Shown in pieces: positions 26,165 to 34,349 of a stretch of 64,000 bases of DNA. Source of the DNA: Porphyromonadaceae bacterium UBA7048. Lineage in GTDB: Bacteria > Bacteroidota > Bacteroidia > Bacteroidales > Muribaculaceae. Each line of letters begins with the position of its first letter. The first letter of the stretch is position 1. Below the pieces are notes generated by a model. That model saw only the letters and a program-made list of their open reading frames with translations, was not told the DNA's origin and did no database searches. The stretch is taken from assembly GCA_002493945.1 (NCBI GenBank), contig DLAL01000057.1, positions 24,594 through 88,593 on the forward strand. Reading direction: 5' to 3'. The position numbers were made by a program, and so were the translations under genes.

Positions 26165-27514
26165 ATGCGAATCAAATCTCTCAAAATAAGAAATTTCAGA
26201 GGTTTCGAAAATGAAACATTCTGTTTTGATCCAAGTCTGACTGTGGTCGTGGGTAATAATACCACGGGCAAAACCACACTTCTTAAATCGGTGCTGGTAT
26301 CTTTGGGAGCATATCTGAAATCTTTGAAAGGATTGCCTTCTGGAAAACCATATAGCATGAATTTCTCTCAGTCAGATGTATTTCGCCGCTTTGACGAGGA
26401 TAAGAAGGATTTCTTCAATAATCCTGAAAGTACGCGTATCGATGTGGCAGGTGAATTCTTTATTACCAAGAGAGATGATGCAGGCGATTATATAAGCGAA
26501 CCGGTATCAGTGCAGTGGTATAGGGAGTTCAAGGGAGGAACGACTACTCACAGTCAGAAATGTGCCGGAGAATTGATTCGTCTTGCCTCGGATATGGAAA
26601 GTGCCAGGAGTTCTAAGGATTCGGATGAAAATGCTATCTACCCCTTGGTCCTGTCATTTGGGGTAAAGCGGATTGACAATGATTACCGCTCAGCCAACAA
26701 ACGAAAGGCGAGAGAATCACGCATTGAGAAGGCTTATAAGTCGGCATTGCTTGAGACTGTGGACTTCAAGAGCACTTTTGACTGGCTGTACAGGTATGAT
26801 TCGAATCTTTCGAAAGAGAGGGAGTTCGCCGGGACGCGTGAGGCCTTCATGCAAGCACTTGCAGATGCTATTCCGGCGATGTCGAATATTGAAGTGGACT
26901 CGAAAAACAATGAGTTCATAGCGCTGATCGGCGTGCGCGACGAACCGGCTCAATATCAGACTTTCGAAAATATGAGTGACGGATTTAAAGCCGTTATCTG
27001 TATAGTAGCCGAAATTGCATATCGTTGCATAGAACTGAACGGGTTCCTCGGTCGGGATGCTGTCAGGAAGACACCGGGGGTCGTTGTTATAGATGAAGTC
27101 GATTTATATCTTCATCCTCGCTGGCAGACACATATCCTTACAGACCTGCGACGGGCATTTCCCATGATTCAGTTCATTGTCTCAAGCCACTCTCCTTTTA
27201 TTATCCAGAGCGTTGAGAATAAGAATATAATCACTCTTGACGGTCACAAAGGCAGTACAGACGCCAATATGAGGAGTGTCGAAGAAATCGCTTTGTCAGA
27301 AATGAATATGACGACACGGCGTAGCGCCCGATATAATGAGATGGTAGACGCTGCAGAAGAGTATTACCAGCTTGTTAAACAATCAAAGGGCGCTGATGCA
27401 GAAGCCAATGACGTGAAGCGTAGGCTTGACGAGATTGAACTGGAATTCTCTGATGATCCGGCTTACGTCGCTCTTATGAAACTGGAAAGGAATAGCCGGA
27501 ATGAGACCGATTGA
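26165..27514 (+). CDS. AAA/ABC-type ATPase of a Septu-like defence module (PtuA-like), 449 aa
   Basis: SMC/OLD-like ATPase. Walker A GNNTTGKTT (30-38), an ABC-signature-like MSDGFKAVICIVAEIAYR (about 276-293), Walker B VVVIDEVDLYLHPRW (about 312-326) and the His switch in IVSSHSPFIIQS (about 341-352). The C-terminal tail is helical (about 390-449). Followed with a 14-base overlap by an HNH nuclease gene, the gene order of Septu (PtuA-PtuB). PtuA proteins form complexes that restrain or guide the nuclease until phage infection (family knowledge). Base composition is more AT-rich than the flanking neuC and rlmD, consistent with transfer. An OLD-family helicase-type role is less likely because no TOPRIM domain is seen. 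Confidence 0.75.
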   Translation: MRIKSLKIRNFRGFENETFCFDPSLTVVVGNNTTGKTTLLKSVLVSLGAYLKSLKGLPSGKPYSMNFSQSDVFRRFDEDKKDFFNNPESTRIDVAGEFFITKRDDAGDYISEPVSVQWYREFKGGTTTHSQKCAGELIRLASDMESARSSKDSDENAIYPLVLSFGVKRIDNDYRSANKRKARESRIEKAYKSALLETVDFKSTFDWLYRYDSNLSKEREFAGTREAFMQALADAIPAMSNIEVDSKNNEFIALIGVRDEPAQYQTFENMSDGFKAVICIVAEIAYRCIELNGFLGRDAVRKTPGVVVIDEVDLYLHPRWQTHILTDLRRAFPMIQFIVSSHSPFIIQSVENKNIITLDGHKGSTDANMRSVEEIALSEMNMTTRRSARYNEMVDAAEEYYQLVKQSKGADAEANDVKRRLDEIELEFSDDPAYVALMKLERNSRNETD

Positions 27515-28244
27515 AAAGTATCGTGTCGGAACTGTTCTGACAATGGATGATGGCACTTCGCATGTCGTGATGGATGAGTACATGCCGTATGGCGCGGCGA
27601 AGCCGGTACTATGCCACAATTTTGGTTGTGGATGCGTGTACTGTGAGGCCGTTTATCCCTATGAAAGAGACCTGCATGTAGAACATATACTTCCGAAGGA
27701 CCCGAAATTGGGATACTCGCATCTTGAATTCAAATGGGATAATTTTCTGCTCGGGTGCGCGACATGTAACGGCACAGACAATAAAGGAAATACGGTGGCG
27801 CTTCCCGGAGATTGTCATTTCCCGCACCTTAATAATACTTTTTTGAGTCTGCGATATGATGCAGGAGGTGTGGTAACTGTCAATCCTATGCTGGCAGGTC
27901 TCTCACGGACAAAGGCTCAGACTCTTCTTACCCTTGTTGGACTCGACAAAACGCCCAGGACATCTTCGCCCGGAGACAGAAGATGTATGAAACGGAAAGA
28001 AACGTGGGACCTTGCATGCCGTTACCGCAATAAATATCTTCACGGTTGTCTTGATATTGACTGTCTGATAGATTTTATCAGACTGAGAGGTTATTGGTCG
28101 ATATGGTTCACGGTCTTTGAAGGTATTGACGAAGTCCGAAAACGCATGATTTATGATTTTCCCGGAACGGATGCGACTTGTTTTGATGCCACTACGGGCT
28201 ATTCACCTGTCGAACGTAATCCCGGGATGATTGATCCGGTGTGA
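27501..28244 (+). CDS. HNH endonuclease of a Septu-like module (PtuB-like), 247 aa
   Basis: Zinc-finger HNH nuclease: CVYC (45-48), the catalytic HVEH (59-62), and CATCN (86-90), with the two CxxC pairs binding a structural zinc, as in PtuB and TIGR02646-like nucleases. The rest of the protein (about 100-247) is helical and not recognisable. It starts inside the end of the ATPase gene, so the products are probably made together. Expected role is cleavage of DNA or tRNA-like targets during phage defence; the substrate cannot be told from sequence. Confidence 0.75.
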   Translation: MRPIEKYRVGTVLTMDDGTSHVVMDEYMPYGAAKPVLCHNFGCGCVYCEAVYPYERDLHVEHILPKDPKLGYSHLEFKWDNFLLGCATCNGTDNKGNTVALPGDCHFPHLNNTFLSLRYDAGGVVTVNPMLAGLSRTKAQTLLTLVGLDKTPRTSSPGDRRCMKRKETWDLACRYRNKYLHGCLDIDCLIDFIRLRGYWSIWFTVFEGIDEVRKRMIYDFPGTDATCFDATTGYSPVERNPGMIDPV

Positions 28245-28245
28245 T

Positions 28246-28276
28246 TTTGCCCTCCGCCAAAAAAGTGTTACCTTTG
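28246..28276 (+). promoter_or_regulatory. Promoter of rlmD
   Basis: TTTG at 28246-28249, a 19-base gap, then TACCTTTG at 28269-28276, 20 bases before the rlmD ATG. Complete Bacteroidetes-type promoter. It lies right after the HNH stop codon, so rlmD kept its own promoter beside the inserted module. Confidence 0.7.
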
Positions 28277-28296
28277 CACTCCTATTAATTATAGCA

Positions 28297-29706
28297 ATGG
28301 CAAGAAAACGTAAAGAACTTCCTCTGCTGGAGGATGTCGAGATAATCGATGTGGCCGCGGAAGGCAATGCGCTGGCTCGCGTCGACGATATGGTGGTGTT
28401 CGTGCCGTTCGGTGCGCCGGGCGACCGTGTGGACATCAAGATAGAGAAGAAGAAAAAGTCATATGCGCAGGGCCGCATCGCCGCCATGCGCAAGCCGTCG
28501 GATATCCGCGTGACGCCGTCATGCCGGCACTTCACGGTGTGCGGCGGTTGCCGCTGGCAGCATCTGCCCTACGACTATCAGCTCAAGTGCAAGCGCCAGC
28601 AGGTGGTCGACGCCCTGGAGCGCATAGCCAAGGTCGAGCTGCCCGAGATTCCTGACGCCCTCGGCAGTAAGGAGATATGGGAGTACCGCAACAAGATGGA
28701 GTACACTTTCTCGAACCGCTGCTGGCTCACCTTCGAACAGCTCGCGTCGGGCGAGGAGTTCCCTGACCGCAATGCCGCCGGATTCCACATTCCGGGCGCG
28801 TTCGACAAGGTGCTCGATATCGACCGCTGCTGGCTTCAGGACGATATATCGAACCGCATGCGCCGCTTCGTCAAGGACTACGGCAAGGCTCACGGACTGC
28901 CGTTCTACGACCTCAAGGCTCAGGAAGGCTTCCTGCGCACGATGATGGTGCGCATAGCGTCGACGGGCGAAATCATGGTGGTGCTCGTTGTCGGCGACGA
29001 CCGTCCCGACGATCTCAAGGCCCTGCTCGAGGCCTTCGCCGCGGAGTTCCCCGAGGTGACATCGCTCATGTATGTCATCAATACGAAGGTCAACGACACT
29101 TTCGCCGACCTCGACGTGCATCTCTTCAAGGGGAAGGACTTCATCGAGGAGGAGATGGAGGGTCTGCGATTCCGCGTAGGTCCCAAGTCGTTCTACCAGA
29201 CCAATTCGCGTCAGGCTTACGAGCTCTACAAGGTCGTGCGCGACTTCGCCCGTCTGACCGGCGACGAACTGGTGTACGACCTCTACACGGGCACCGGCAC
29301 GATAGCCAACTTCGTGAGCCGCCGCGCCCGCCGCGTGGTGGGCATCGAGTATGTGCCCGAGGCCATCGAGGACGCCAAGGTCAATTCCGAGCGCAACGGC
29401 ATCGACAACACCATATTCTACGCCGGCGACATGAAGGACGTCCTCACCGACGAATTCATCGCTGAGCACGGAGCACCCGACGTGATGATAGTCGACCCTC
29501 CGCGTGCCGGTATGCACGGCGATGTGGTGGACACCATCCTTCGCGCCTGTCCGCCCGTCATCGTCTATGTGAGCTGCAATCCCGCCACGCAGGCCCGCGA
29601 CCTGACGCTGCTCGACGGCAGCTATCGTGTGGAGGCAGTGCAGCCTGTCGACATGTTCCCCCACACGCAGCACGTCGAGAACGTGGTGCGCCTCGTGCGC
29701 CGCTGA
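28297..29706 (+). CDS. rlmD: 23S rRNA (uracil-5-)-methyltransferase RlmD/RumA family, 469 aa
   Basis: SAM-dependent m5U methyltransferase of 23S rRNA (U1939 in E. coli numbering). TRAM domain at about 10-65, an iron-sulphur cluster motif with CRHFTVCGGCRWQHL (three Cys) and a fourth Cys further on, the SAM fold with VYDLYTGTGTIANFVSRRARRVVGIEYV, the catalytic loop VDPPRAGMHG and the nucleophile in VSCNPATQARDL. Start at ATG 28297 following the promoter; longer in-frame starts fall inside it. Confidence 0.93.
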   Translation: MARKRKELPLLEDVEIIDVAAEGNALARVDDMVVFVPFGAPGDRVDIKIEKKKKSYAQGRIAAMRKPSDIRVTPSCRHFTVCGGCRWQHLPYDYQLKCKRQQVVDALERIAKVELPEIPDALGSKEIWEYRNKMEYTFSNRCWLTFEQLASGEEFPDRNAAGFHIPGAFDKVLDIDRCWLQDDISNRMRRFVKDYGKAHGLPFYDLKAQEGFLRTMMVRIASTGEIMVVLVVGDDRPDDLKALLEAFAAEFPEVTSLMYVINTKVNDTFADLDVHLFKGKDFIEEEMEGLRFRVGPKSFYQTNSRQAYELYKVVRDFARLTGDELVYDLYTGTGTIANFVSRRARRVVGIEYVPEAIEDAKVNSERNGIDNTIFYAGDMKDVLTDEFIAEHGAPDVMIVDPPRAGMHGDVVDTILRACPPVIVYVSCNPATQARDLTLLDGSYRVEAVQPVDMFPHTQHVENVVRLVRR

Positions 29707-29719
29707 CGAACCGGCTGCG

Positions 29720-30175
29720 TCAGACCTTGCAGAGAACGGAATTGTAGTAGGCCGGGTTGCCGGTCACTTCCCGGCCTATGAACTCCGGACGCGCGAAGGG
29801 CGTGTCGGTCGCGGGCAGCTCGATTTCTGCCACGACGAGTCCTTCGTGACGTCCGTGAAATACGTCGATCTCCCAGTTCAGCCCCTCGCCGGCATCGACG
29901 ATGTAGCGTGTTTTGACTATCTTGCGGTCGCCGCAGCATCGGTCAAGCATCTCCCGGGCATCGGCTACGGGCACCGCGTACTCCCATTCGCCGCGGACGG
30001 CGCCCCGGTTGCGGCTCTTGACGGTGATCCACGCGCTGTCGCCGCTTGTGCGCACGCGTACGGTGGCGTCGGCGTCGGTCGAGAGATAGCCTTGGGCCAG
30101 TTCGACGACCGATGTGGCCAGGGCTTTGAAACTCATGTCTTTGACGAGAAACTTGCGTTCTATTTCAGTTGCCAT
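29720..30175 (-). CDS. CYTH-domain (triphosphate tunnel) protein, 151 aa
   Basis: Begins MATEIERKFLV, the EIERKF signature of the CYTH/TTM superfamily, followed by the pattern of charged beta strands (VRVRTSGDSAWITVKSR, WEIDVFHGRHEGLVVAEIELP) that line the triphosphate tunnel. Family members are inorganic triphosphatases, thiamine triphosphatases or adenylate cyclases; bacterial short forms of this type are most often triphosphatases. Start chosen at ATG 30173-30175. Converges with rlmD, 13 bases apart. Confidence 0.87.
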   Translation of the reverse strand: MATEIERKFLVKDMSFKALATSVVELAQGYLSTDADATVRVRTSGDSAWITVKSRNRGAVRGEWEYAVPVADAREMLDRCCGDRKIVKTRYIVDAGEGLNWEIDVFHGRHEGLVVAEIELPATDTPFARPEFIGREVTGNPAYYNSVLCKV

Positions 30176-30218
30176 ATGTCGTAAGGTTCCAAAAATTTCA
30201 GTAAAGGTAAACAAAAAA

Positions 30219-32777
30219 TTGAAGATACATCGCCACATCTCTCTCCTTTTTGCGCTCATGATAGCGGCAGCGGTGCTCGAAGCCGCCGGGGCTGTCAGTG
30301 CGTCGACATATATCAGAGGTATCGTACGCGACTCCGGGACTCTTCAGGGACTGCCGTACGCATCGGTGTCGGCGCATCCGTCGGGTGTGTCCGCCGTGGC
30401 CGACAGCCGCGGCATCTTCGAATTCAATGTACCTGCCGGAACCGACTCGCTGACGGCCTCATGCCAGGGCTATGCGCCGCGGACGGTGGCCGTTCGGCCT
30501 ACGTCGCACAATCTCTACGACATACCATTGTCTGTGCAGGCGCAGGAGCTGAAGGAGGTGGTTGTGCGCAAAGGCAAGTACAGCAAGAAGAACAATCCGG
30601 CCGTCGAGTTCGCCCGACGCATCCGCCGTGCCCGCGACCTGACCGACCCTCGGCGCAACGACTGGTACTCCTACGACAAGTACGAGCGCATAGCCTTCGG
30701 TATCAATGACTTCGACACGACGGCATCATCGGTGCTGCTCCGTCAATATCCGGTTCTGATAGAGCATGTCGACAGTTCGGAAATCGACGGCAAGCCCGTG
30801 CTGAATCTCTCGCTGAAAGAGACGGCGACCACCGAACTGTGGCGGCGCGAAGGGGCGACGGCACGCACAGTGGAGCGCGGATTCAGAAGCAACGGCATCG
30901 ACGAGATTGCCGATGCGAAGAATGTCATGACCGCCCTGCACGAGCTTTTCCGCGAGGTGGACCTGTACGATAACGATATCAAGCTGCTTAAGAATACTTT
31001 CGTCAGTCCGCTGTCGGCCATAGCGCCTGACTTCTACCGATTCTATCTCGTCGACAGCGCCGCGGTCATCCCCGGCTCGGACGAGCGTCACATAGCGCTG
31101 GCCTTCTATCCGCGCAATAAGTCGTCGTTCGGCTTCACGGGCCACGTCTACGTGCCCGTCGGCGACACGACCATGTTCATCCGACGGGTGGAGATGGCCG
31201 TGCCGAAAGAAATCAATCTGAACTTCATCCGTACGCTCAACATACGCCAGACATTCGACAAGGCCCCCGACGGGTCTCGGCTGAAAACATCCGACGATCT
31301 CCTGATGGTGTTCTCGCTCGTCCCCGGCACCCCCGAATTCTACGCCACGCGCCGCAGCACCTTCCGCAACCATTCGTTCGGGTGTCCGGCTGATGCCGAC
31401 TCCATATTCGATGCCCTCGGGGCTGTTCACGTAGAAGGCGAGGCTGCCAACCGCGACACGGACTTCTGGATGGGCGAGCGCGTGACACCGACGCCCGAAG
31501 GCGAGGACCGCGCCCACCTGCTGATGTCGCGCCTGCGGACGAAGCCATTCTTCTACTGGAGCGAGAAAGTGCTGCGGATACTCTTCCAGGGCTATGTCGG
31601 CACGGGGCACGACAGCCGCTTCGACATCGGACCCGTCAACACATTCGCGAGCTATAACTCGCTTGAAGGTCTGCGACTGCGCGCCGGAGGCATGACCACG
31701 GCCAACCTCTCGTCGCACTGGTTCGGCCGCGGATATGTGGCCTACGGTTTCCGCGACCGCAAGTGGAAGTACAGCGCCGAGGCGGAGTATTCCTTCAATG
31801 CCAAGGACTACCATTCGCGTGAATTTCCCGTACATTCGTTGCGCCTGACACATCGCTACGACATCGACCGTCTCGGCTCGCACTATCTCTACACCAATGC
31901 CGACAACTTCGTGCTCTCCCTCTCGCGCATGTCCGACGCGCAGTTCTCATATCGCCGCGACACCCGTCTGGAGTACACTCTCGAGCTTGCCAACCACTTC
32001 TCGGTGGCACTCAAGGCAGAGCACATCCGTCAGGAACCGTCGAGGTATCTTCAGTTCGTCACAGGCTCGGGACACCGGCTCGGCCACTTCGACGAGGTGG
32101 TGTTCGAGGCTCAGTTGCGCTATGCGCCGGGCGAAAAATTCTTCCAGTCCAAGTCGTTCCGTATTCCGGCCGACAAGGATGTGCCTGTGTTCATGCTGTC
32201 GCACCGCTACGCTCCCGCGCGCTTCTGCGGCTCGGACTACGGCTTCAACCGCACGGAGTTCTCGTTCTCGAAGCGCTTCCGCCTGTCGATACTCGGTGCG
32301 CTCACCACTCAGCTCGACATGGGTCATGTGTGGAGCACGGCGCCCTTTACCGAACTGCTCATTCCGAACTCCAACCTGTCGTACACCATTCAGCCCGGCT
32401 CATTCGCGCTGATGAATCCGATGGAATTCATCAACTCCACCTACGTGTCGCTCCATGCGTCATGGAATCTGCGCGGCGCTCTCTTCAATCTCATACCGGG
32501 CCTGAAGCGCCTCGGGCTACGAGAGGTCATCAGTTTCAGCGGCATGTGGGGTCGCCTGTCCGACCGCAACCGTCCCGGCCCTGACTCCGACCTGCCCGTC
32601 TTCCCTCAGGATGCAGCCCGCGTGAGCATGCACGCACCCTATATGGAAGTCTCCGCCGGTCTCGACAACATCCTGAGCATACTCCGCATCGACTACGTCC
32701 GCCGCCTCAACTACCTCAACGTACCCTATCCGATCGACCGTCAGGGCGTCCGCGTGGCTCTTCATTTCTCGTTCTGA
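30219..32777 (+). CDS. DUF5686 family outer-membrane protein with carboxypeptidase-like domain, about 852 aa
   Basis: Signal peptide, a carboxypeptidase-regulatory-like beta-sandwich (about 30-115: YIRGIVRDSGTLQGLPYASVSAHPS), a middle region, and a long C-terminal beta-barrel-like part ending GVRVALHFSF with a terminal Phe. This is the DUF5686/CarboxypepD_reg-like architecture common in Bacteroidales; function unknown, probably surface-related. No upstream ATG gives a good signal peptide. TTG at 30219 yields MKIHRHISLLFALMIAAAV, a convincing one; ATG at 30258 is the alternative. Divergent from the CYTH gene. Confidence 0.8.
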   Translation: MKIHRHISLLFALMIAAAVLEAAGAVSASTYIRGIVRDSGTLQGLPYASVSAHPSGVSAVADSRGIFEFNVPAGTDSLTASCQGYAPRTVAVRPTSHNLYDIPLSVQAQELKEVVVRKGKYSKKNNPAVEFARRIRRARDLTDPRRNDWYSYDKYERIAFGINDFDTTASSVLLRQYPVLIEHVDSSEIDGKPVLNLSLKETATTELWRREGATARTVERGFRSNGIDEIADAKNVMTALHELFREVDLYDNDIKLLKNTFVSPLSAIAPDFYRFYLVDSAAVIPGSDERHIALAFYPRNKSSFGFTGHVYVPVGDTTMFIRRVEMAVPKEINLNFIRTLNIRQTFDKAPDGSRLKTSDDLLMVFSLVPGTPEFYATRRSTFRNHSFGCPADADSIFDALGAVHVEGEAANRDTDFWMGERVTPTPEGEDRAHLLMSRLRTKPFFYWSEKVLRILFQGYVGTGHDSRFDIGPVNTFASYNSLEGLRLRAGGMTTANLSSHWFGRGYVAYGFRDRKWKYSAEAEYSFNAKDYHSREFPVHSLRLTHRYDIDRLGSHYLYTNADNFVLSLSRMSDAQFSYRRDTRLEYTLELANHFSVALKAEHIRQEPSRYLQFVTGSGHRLGHFDEVVFEAQLRYAPGEKFFQSKSFRIPADKDVPVFMLSHRYAPARFCGSDYGFNRTEFSFSKRFRLSILGALTTQLDMGHVWSTAPFTELLIPNSNLSYTIQPGSFALMNPMEFINSTYVSLHASWNLRGALFNLIPGLKRLGLREVISFSGMWGRLSDRNRPGPDSDLPVFPQDAARVSMHAPYMEVSAGLDNILSILRIDYVRRLNYLNVPYPIDRQGVRVALHFSF

Positions 32778-32825
32778 TGACAGAATGAGATAATTGGCGG
32801 ATGTTCAGCCATGTATCGTAGCTTA

Positions 32826-32914
32826 GATGTAAAATAATGCGTCTTGATAGCTGTAATTGGTGTAAAATAGTGCATTTTGAATGATGCAATTGGTGTAAAA
32901 TAGTGCATTTTGAG
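32826..32914 (+). repeat. Three tandem 33-bp repeats upstream of the DUF4143 ATPase
   Basis: The core tgtaaaatartgcrttttga recurs at 32828, 32861 and 32894 (exact period 33), joined by 'tgcaattgg'-like linkers. The first copy is diverged and the last two are nearly identical. A period of 33 equals about three DNA turns, and equals 11 codons on the minus strand, where it would encode a repeated KMHYFTPI peptide. Possible operator array or a leftover short repeat; not a CRISPR because there are no unique spacers. Confidence 0.75.
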
Positions 32915-32924
32915 AAAAGTTTCG

Positions 32925-32932
32925 TATCTTTG
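32925..32932 (+). promoter_or_regulatory. -7 box of the DUF4143 ATPase gene
   Basis: TATCTTTG, 20 bases before ATG 32952, directly after the third 33-bp repeat. The usual TTTG at 20 bases upstream is absent (a TTTG lies only 12 bases upstream), so the promoter may need an activator bound to the repeats. Confidence 0.5.
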
Positions 32933-32951
32933 TAGCCTATAATGTGCGCTT

Positions 32952-34223
32952 ATGGACAAAAGGATACTCGAGACTATACTGACTGATCAGGCTGAGGAGC
33001 TTGCATTAAAGCGGAACTTGCGTTTTTGCAGACGTAAGGAAGAGGAGCATATAGATCTTGACAGCACTCAGGCTCAGGTAGTGATTGGCGTGCGGCGCAG
33101 TGGTAAATCAACGCTTTGCTATAATGCGCTGATGCGAAGAGGTGTGAAATTCGCATATGTAAATTTTGACGATGAGCGTCTCGTGCATCTGAGAGGCGAG
33201 GACCTCAACGATGTCCTGGAGGTTCTGTACAAAATAAATGGGAATTTCGATTATCTTTTTCTTGACGAGATACAGAATATTCCGGAATGGTATCTGTTCG
33301 TAAACCGTCTTTTGCGCCGTCAGATGCACGTAGTGATAACCGGTTCCAACGCCAAACTTCTTAGCGGAGAACTCGCGACACATCTTACCGGTCGTCATCA
33401 TTCCATCTCCTTGTTCCCTTTCTCTTTTGCGGAGTATTGCGACATAAAGAATGTCGACGTGAAGTCTCGCTCCACTCAGGCAATAGCTGCACGGAGAGCG
33501 GCGTTTGACTGCTACCTGCAGCAAGGCGGATTTCCGGAGTTGCTGACGATAAGCAATCATCGCGATTATATAGAAGGATTGGTAAACAATATTCTGAAAC
33601 GCGACATCGAGCAGCGTTTCAAGATAATACATACTTCGACTTTTGAAGAGATTTCGCATCATCTTCTGAATGTCGCGCCCACCGTCGTGGCGGAGCGTGT
33701 GCTTCAGGAATCATTCGGAATCAAGTCGCAGCACACCATAAAGAATTATCTCGGTTATCTTAAACAGGCATATCTGCTTGTAGGTTTGCACAAATATTCA
33801 GCCAAGAGTCGGCTCCGCATGACGGGTGAGAAGGTATATCCTATCGATGTGGCATTGATGAATAAACGCTCGGATGCTTTTGCCGGAGATAATCTTGGAT
33901 GGCGCCTCGAAACCATAGTGTATCTGGAACTGCTCCGGCGATACAAGGCTCAGGGATTCGATATATATTATTTTAATGACCGTTCAGGTGAGTGCGATTT
34001 CCTTGTCTGCGATGGTCGGAAGACGGTTCTTGCCGTGCAGGTCTCATATGATATATCTTCGGCGAAGACCAGGAAACGCGAGATTTCCGGTCTTCTGTTG
34101 GCTGCAAGGCGGACCGGCTGCACCAATCTTCTTCTTCTTACGGACCATGTCGAAGAAGATATATCTCAGAGCGGATATGATATAGCGATACGTCCTGCTT
34201 ATGACTATCTGCTGAATCAATAA
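32952..34223 (+). CDS. AAA ATPase with DUF4143 C-terminal domain, 423 aa
   Basis: STAND-like P-loop ATPase of the AAA_14/DUF4143 class. Walker A VIGVRRSGKSTL (about 44-55), Walker B FDYLFLDEIQNIPEW (about 97-111), sensor ITGSNAKLLSGELATHLTGRH, and a C-terminal nuclease-like DUF4143 domain (about 225-380: LETIVYLELLRR, then RSGECDFLV with a PD-(D/E)xK-like arrangement). These genes are numerous in Bacteroidales and their role is unsettled; some may be defence or toxin-related. AT-rich compared with neighbours, so likely mobile by transfer. Confidence 0.82.
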   Translation: MDKRILETILTDQAEELALKRNLRFCRRKEEEHIDLDSTQAQVVIGVRRSGKSTLCYNALMRRGVKFAYVNFDDERLVHLRGEDLNDVLEVLYKINGNFDYLFLDEIQNIPEWYLFVNRLLRRQMHVVITGSNAKLLSGELATHLTGRHHSISLFPFSFAEYCDIKNVDVKSRSTQAIAARRAAFDCYLQQGGFPELLTISNHRDYIEGLVNNILKRDIEQRFKIIHTSTFEEISHHLLNVAPTVVAERVLQESFGIKSQHTIKNYLGYLKQAYLLVGLHKYSAKSRLRMTGEKVYPIDVALMNKRSDAFAGDNLGWRLETIVYLELLRRYKAQGFDIYYFNDRSGECDFLVCDGRKTVLAVQVSYDISSAKTRKREISGLLLAARRTGCTNLLLLTDHVEEDISQSGYDIAIRPAYDYLLNQ

Positions 34224-34279
34224 GCAGAAGATTACTGTTTTATATGCGTTCCACGGCATTAGAGGCGGCATAACATCGA

Positions 34280-34322
34280 CAATCCCCGGCGCTCCCTGTT
34301 TGACGGGGAAGGCCGGGGATTG
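34280..34322 (+). terminator. Bidirectional terminator hairpin
   Basis: Perfect 11-bp stem CAATCCCCGGC (34280-34290) with GCCGGGGATTG (34312-34322), with further pairing of CCC and GGG inside the loop. It sits between two convergent genes, the DUF4143 ATPase and the DUF1015 gene. Confidence 0.7.
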
Positions 34323-34349
34323 GTGTATCTGTGGAACTGTCGGACAGGC

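Noticed and set aside
28519..29673. 384-codon minus-strand frame over rlmD
   Set aside because: Shadow of rlmD, no protein-like domain pattern.
32826..32914. Possible CRISPR array
   Set aside because: Only three copies, the linkers between repeats are themselves repeated, and no cas gene is present.
32762..32959. 65-codon minus-strand frame with repeated KMHYFTPI
   Set aside because: The peptide repeat is simply the 33-bp DNA repeat read in one frame; it overlaps the end of the DUF5686 gene and the promoter of the ATPase gene.
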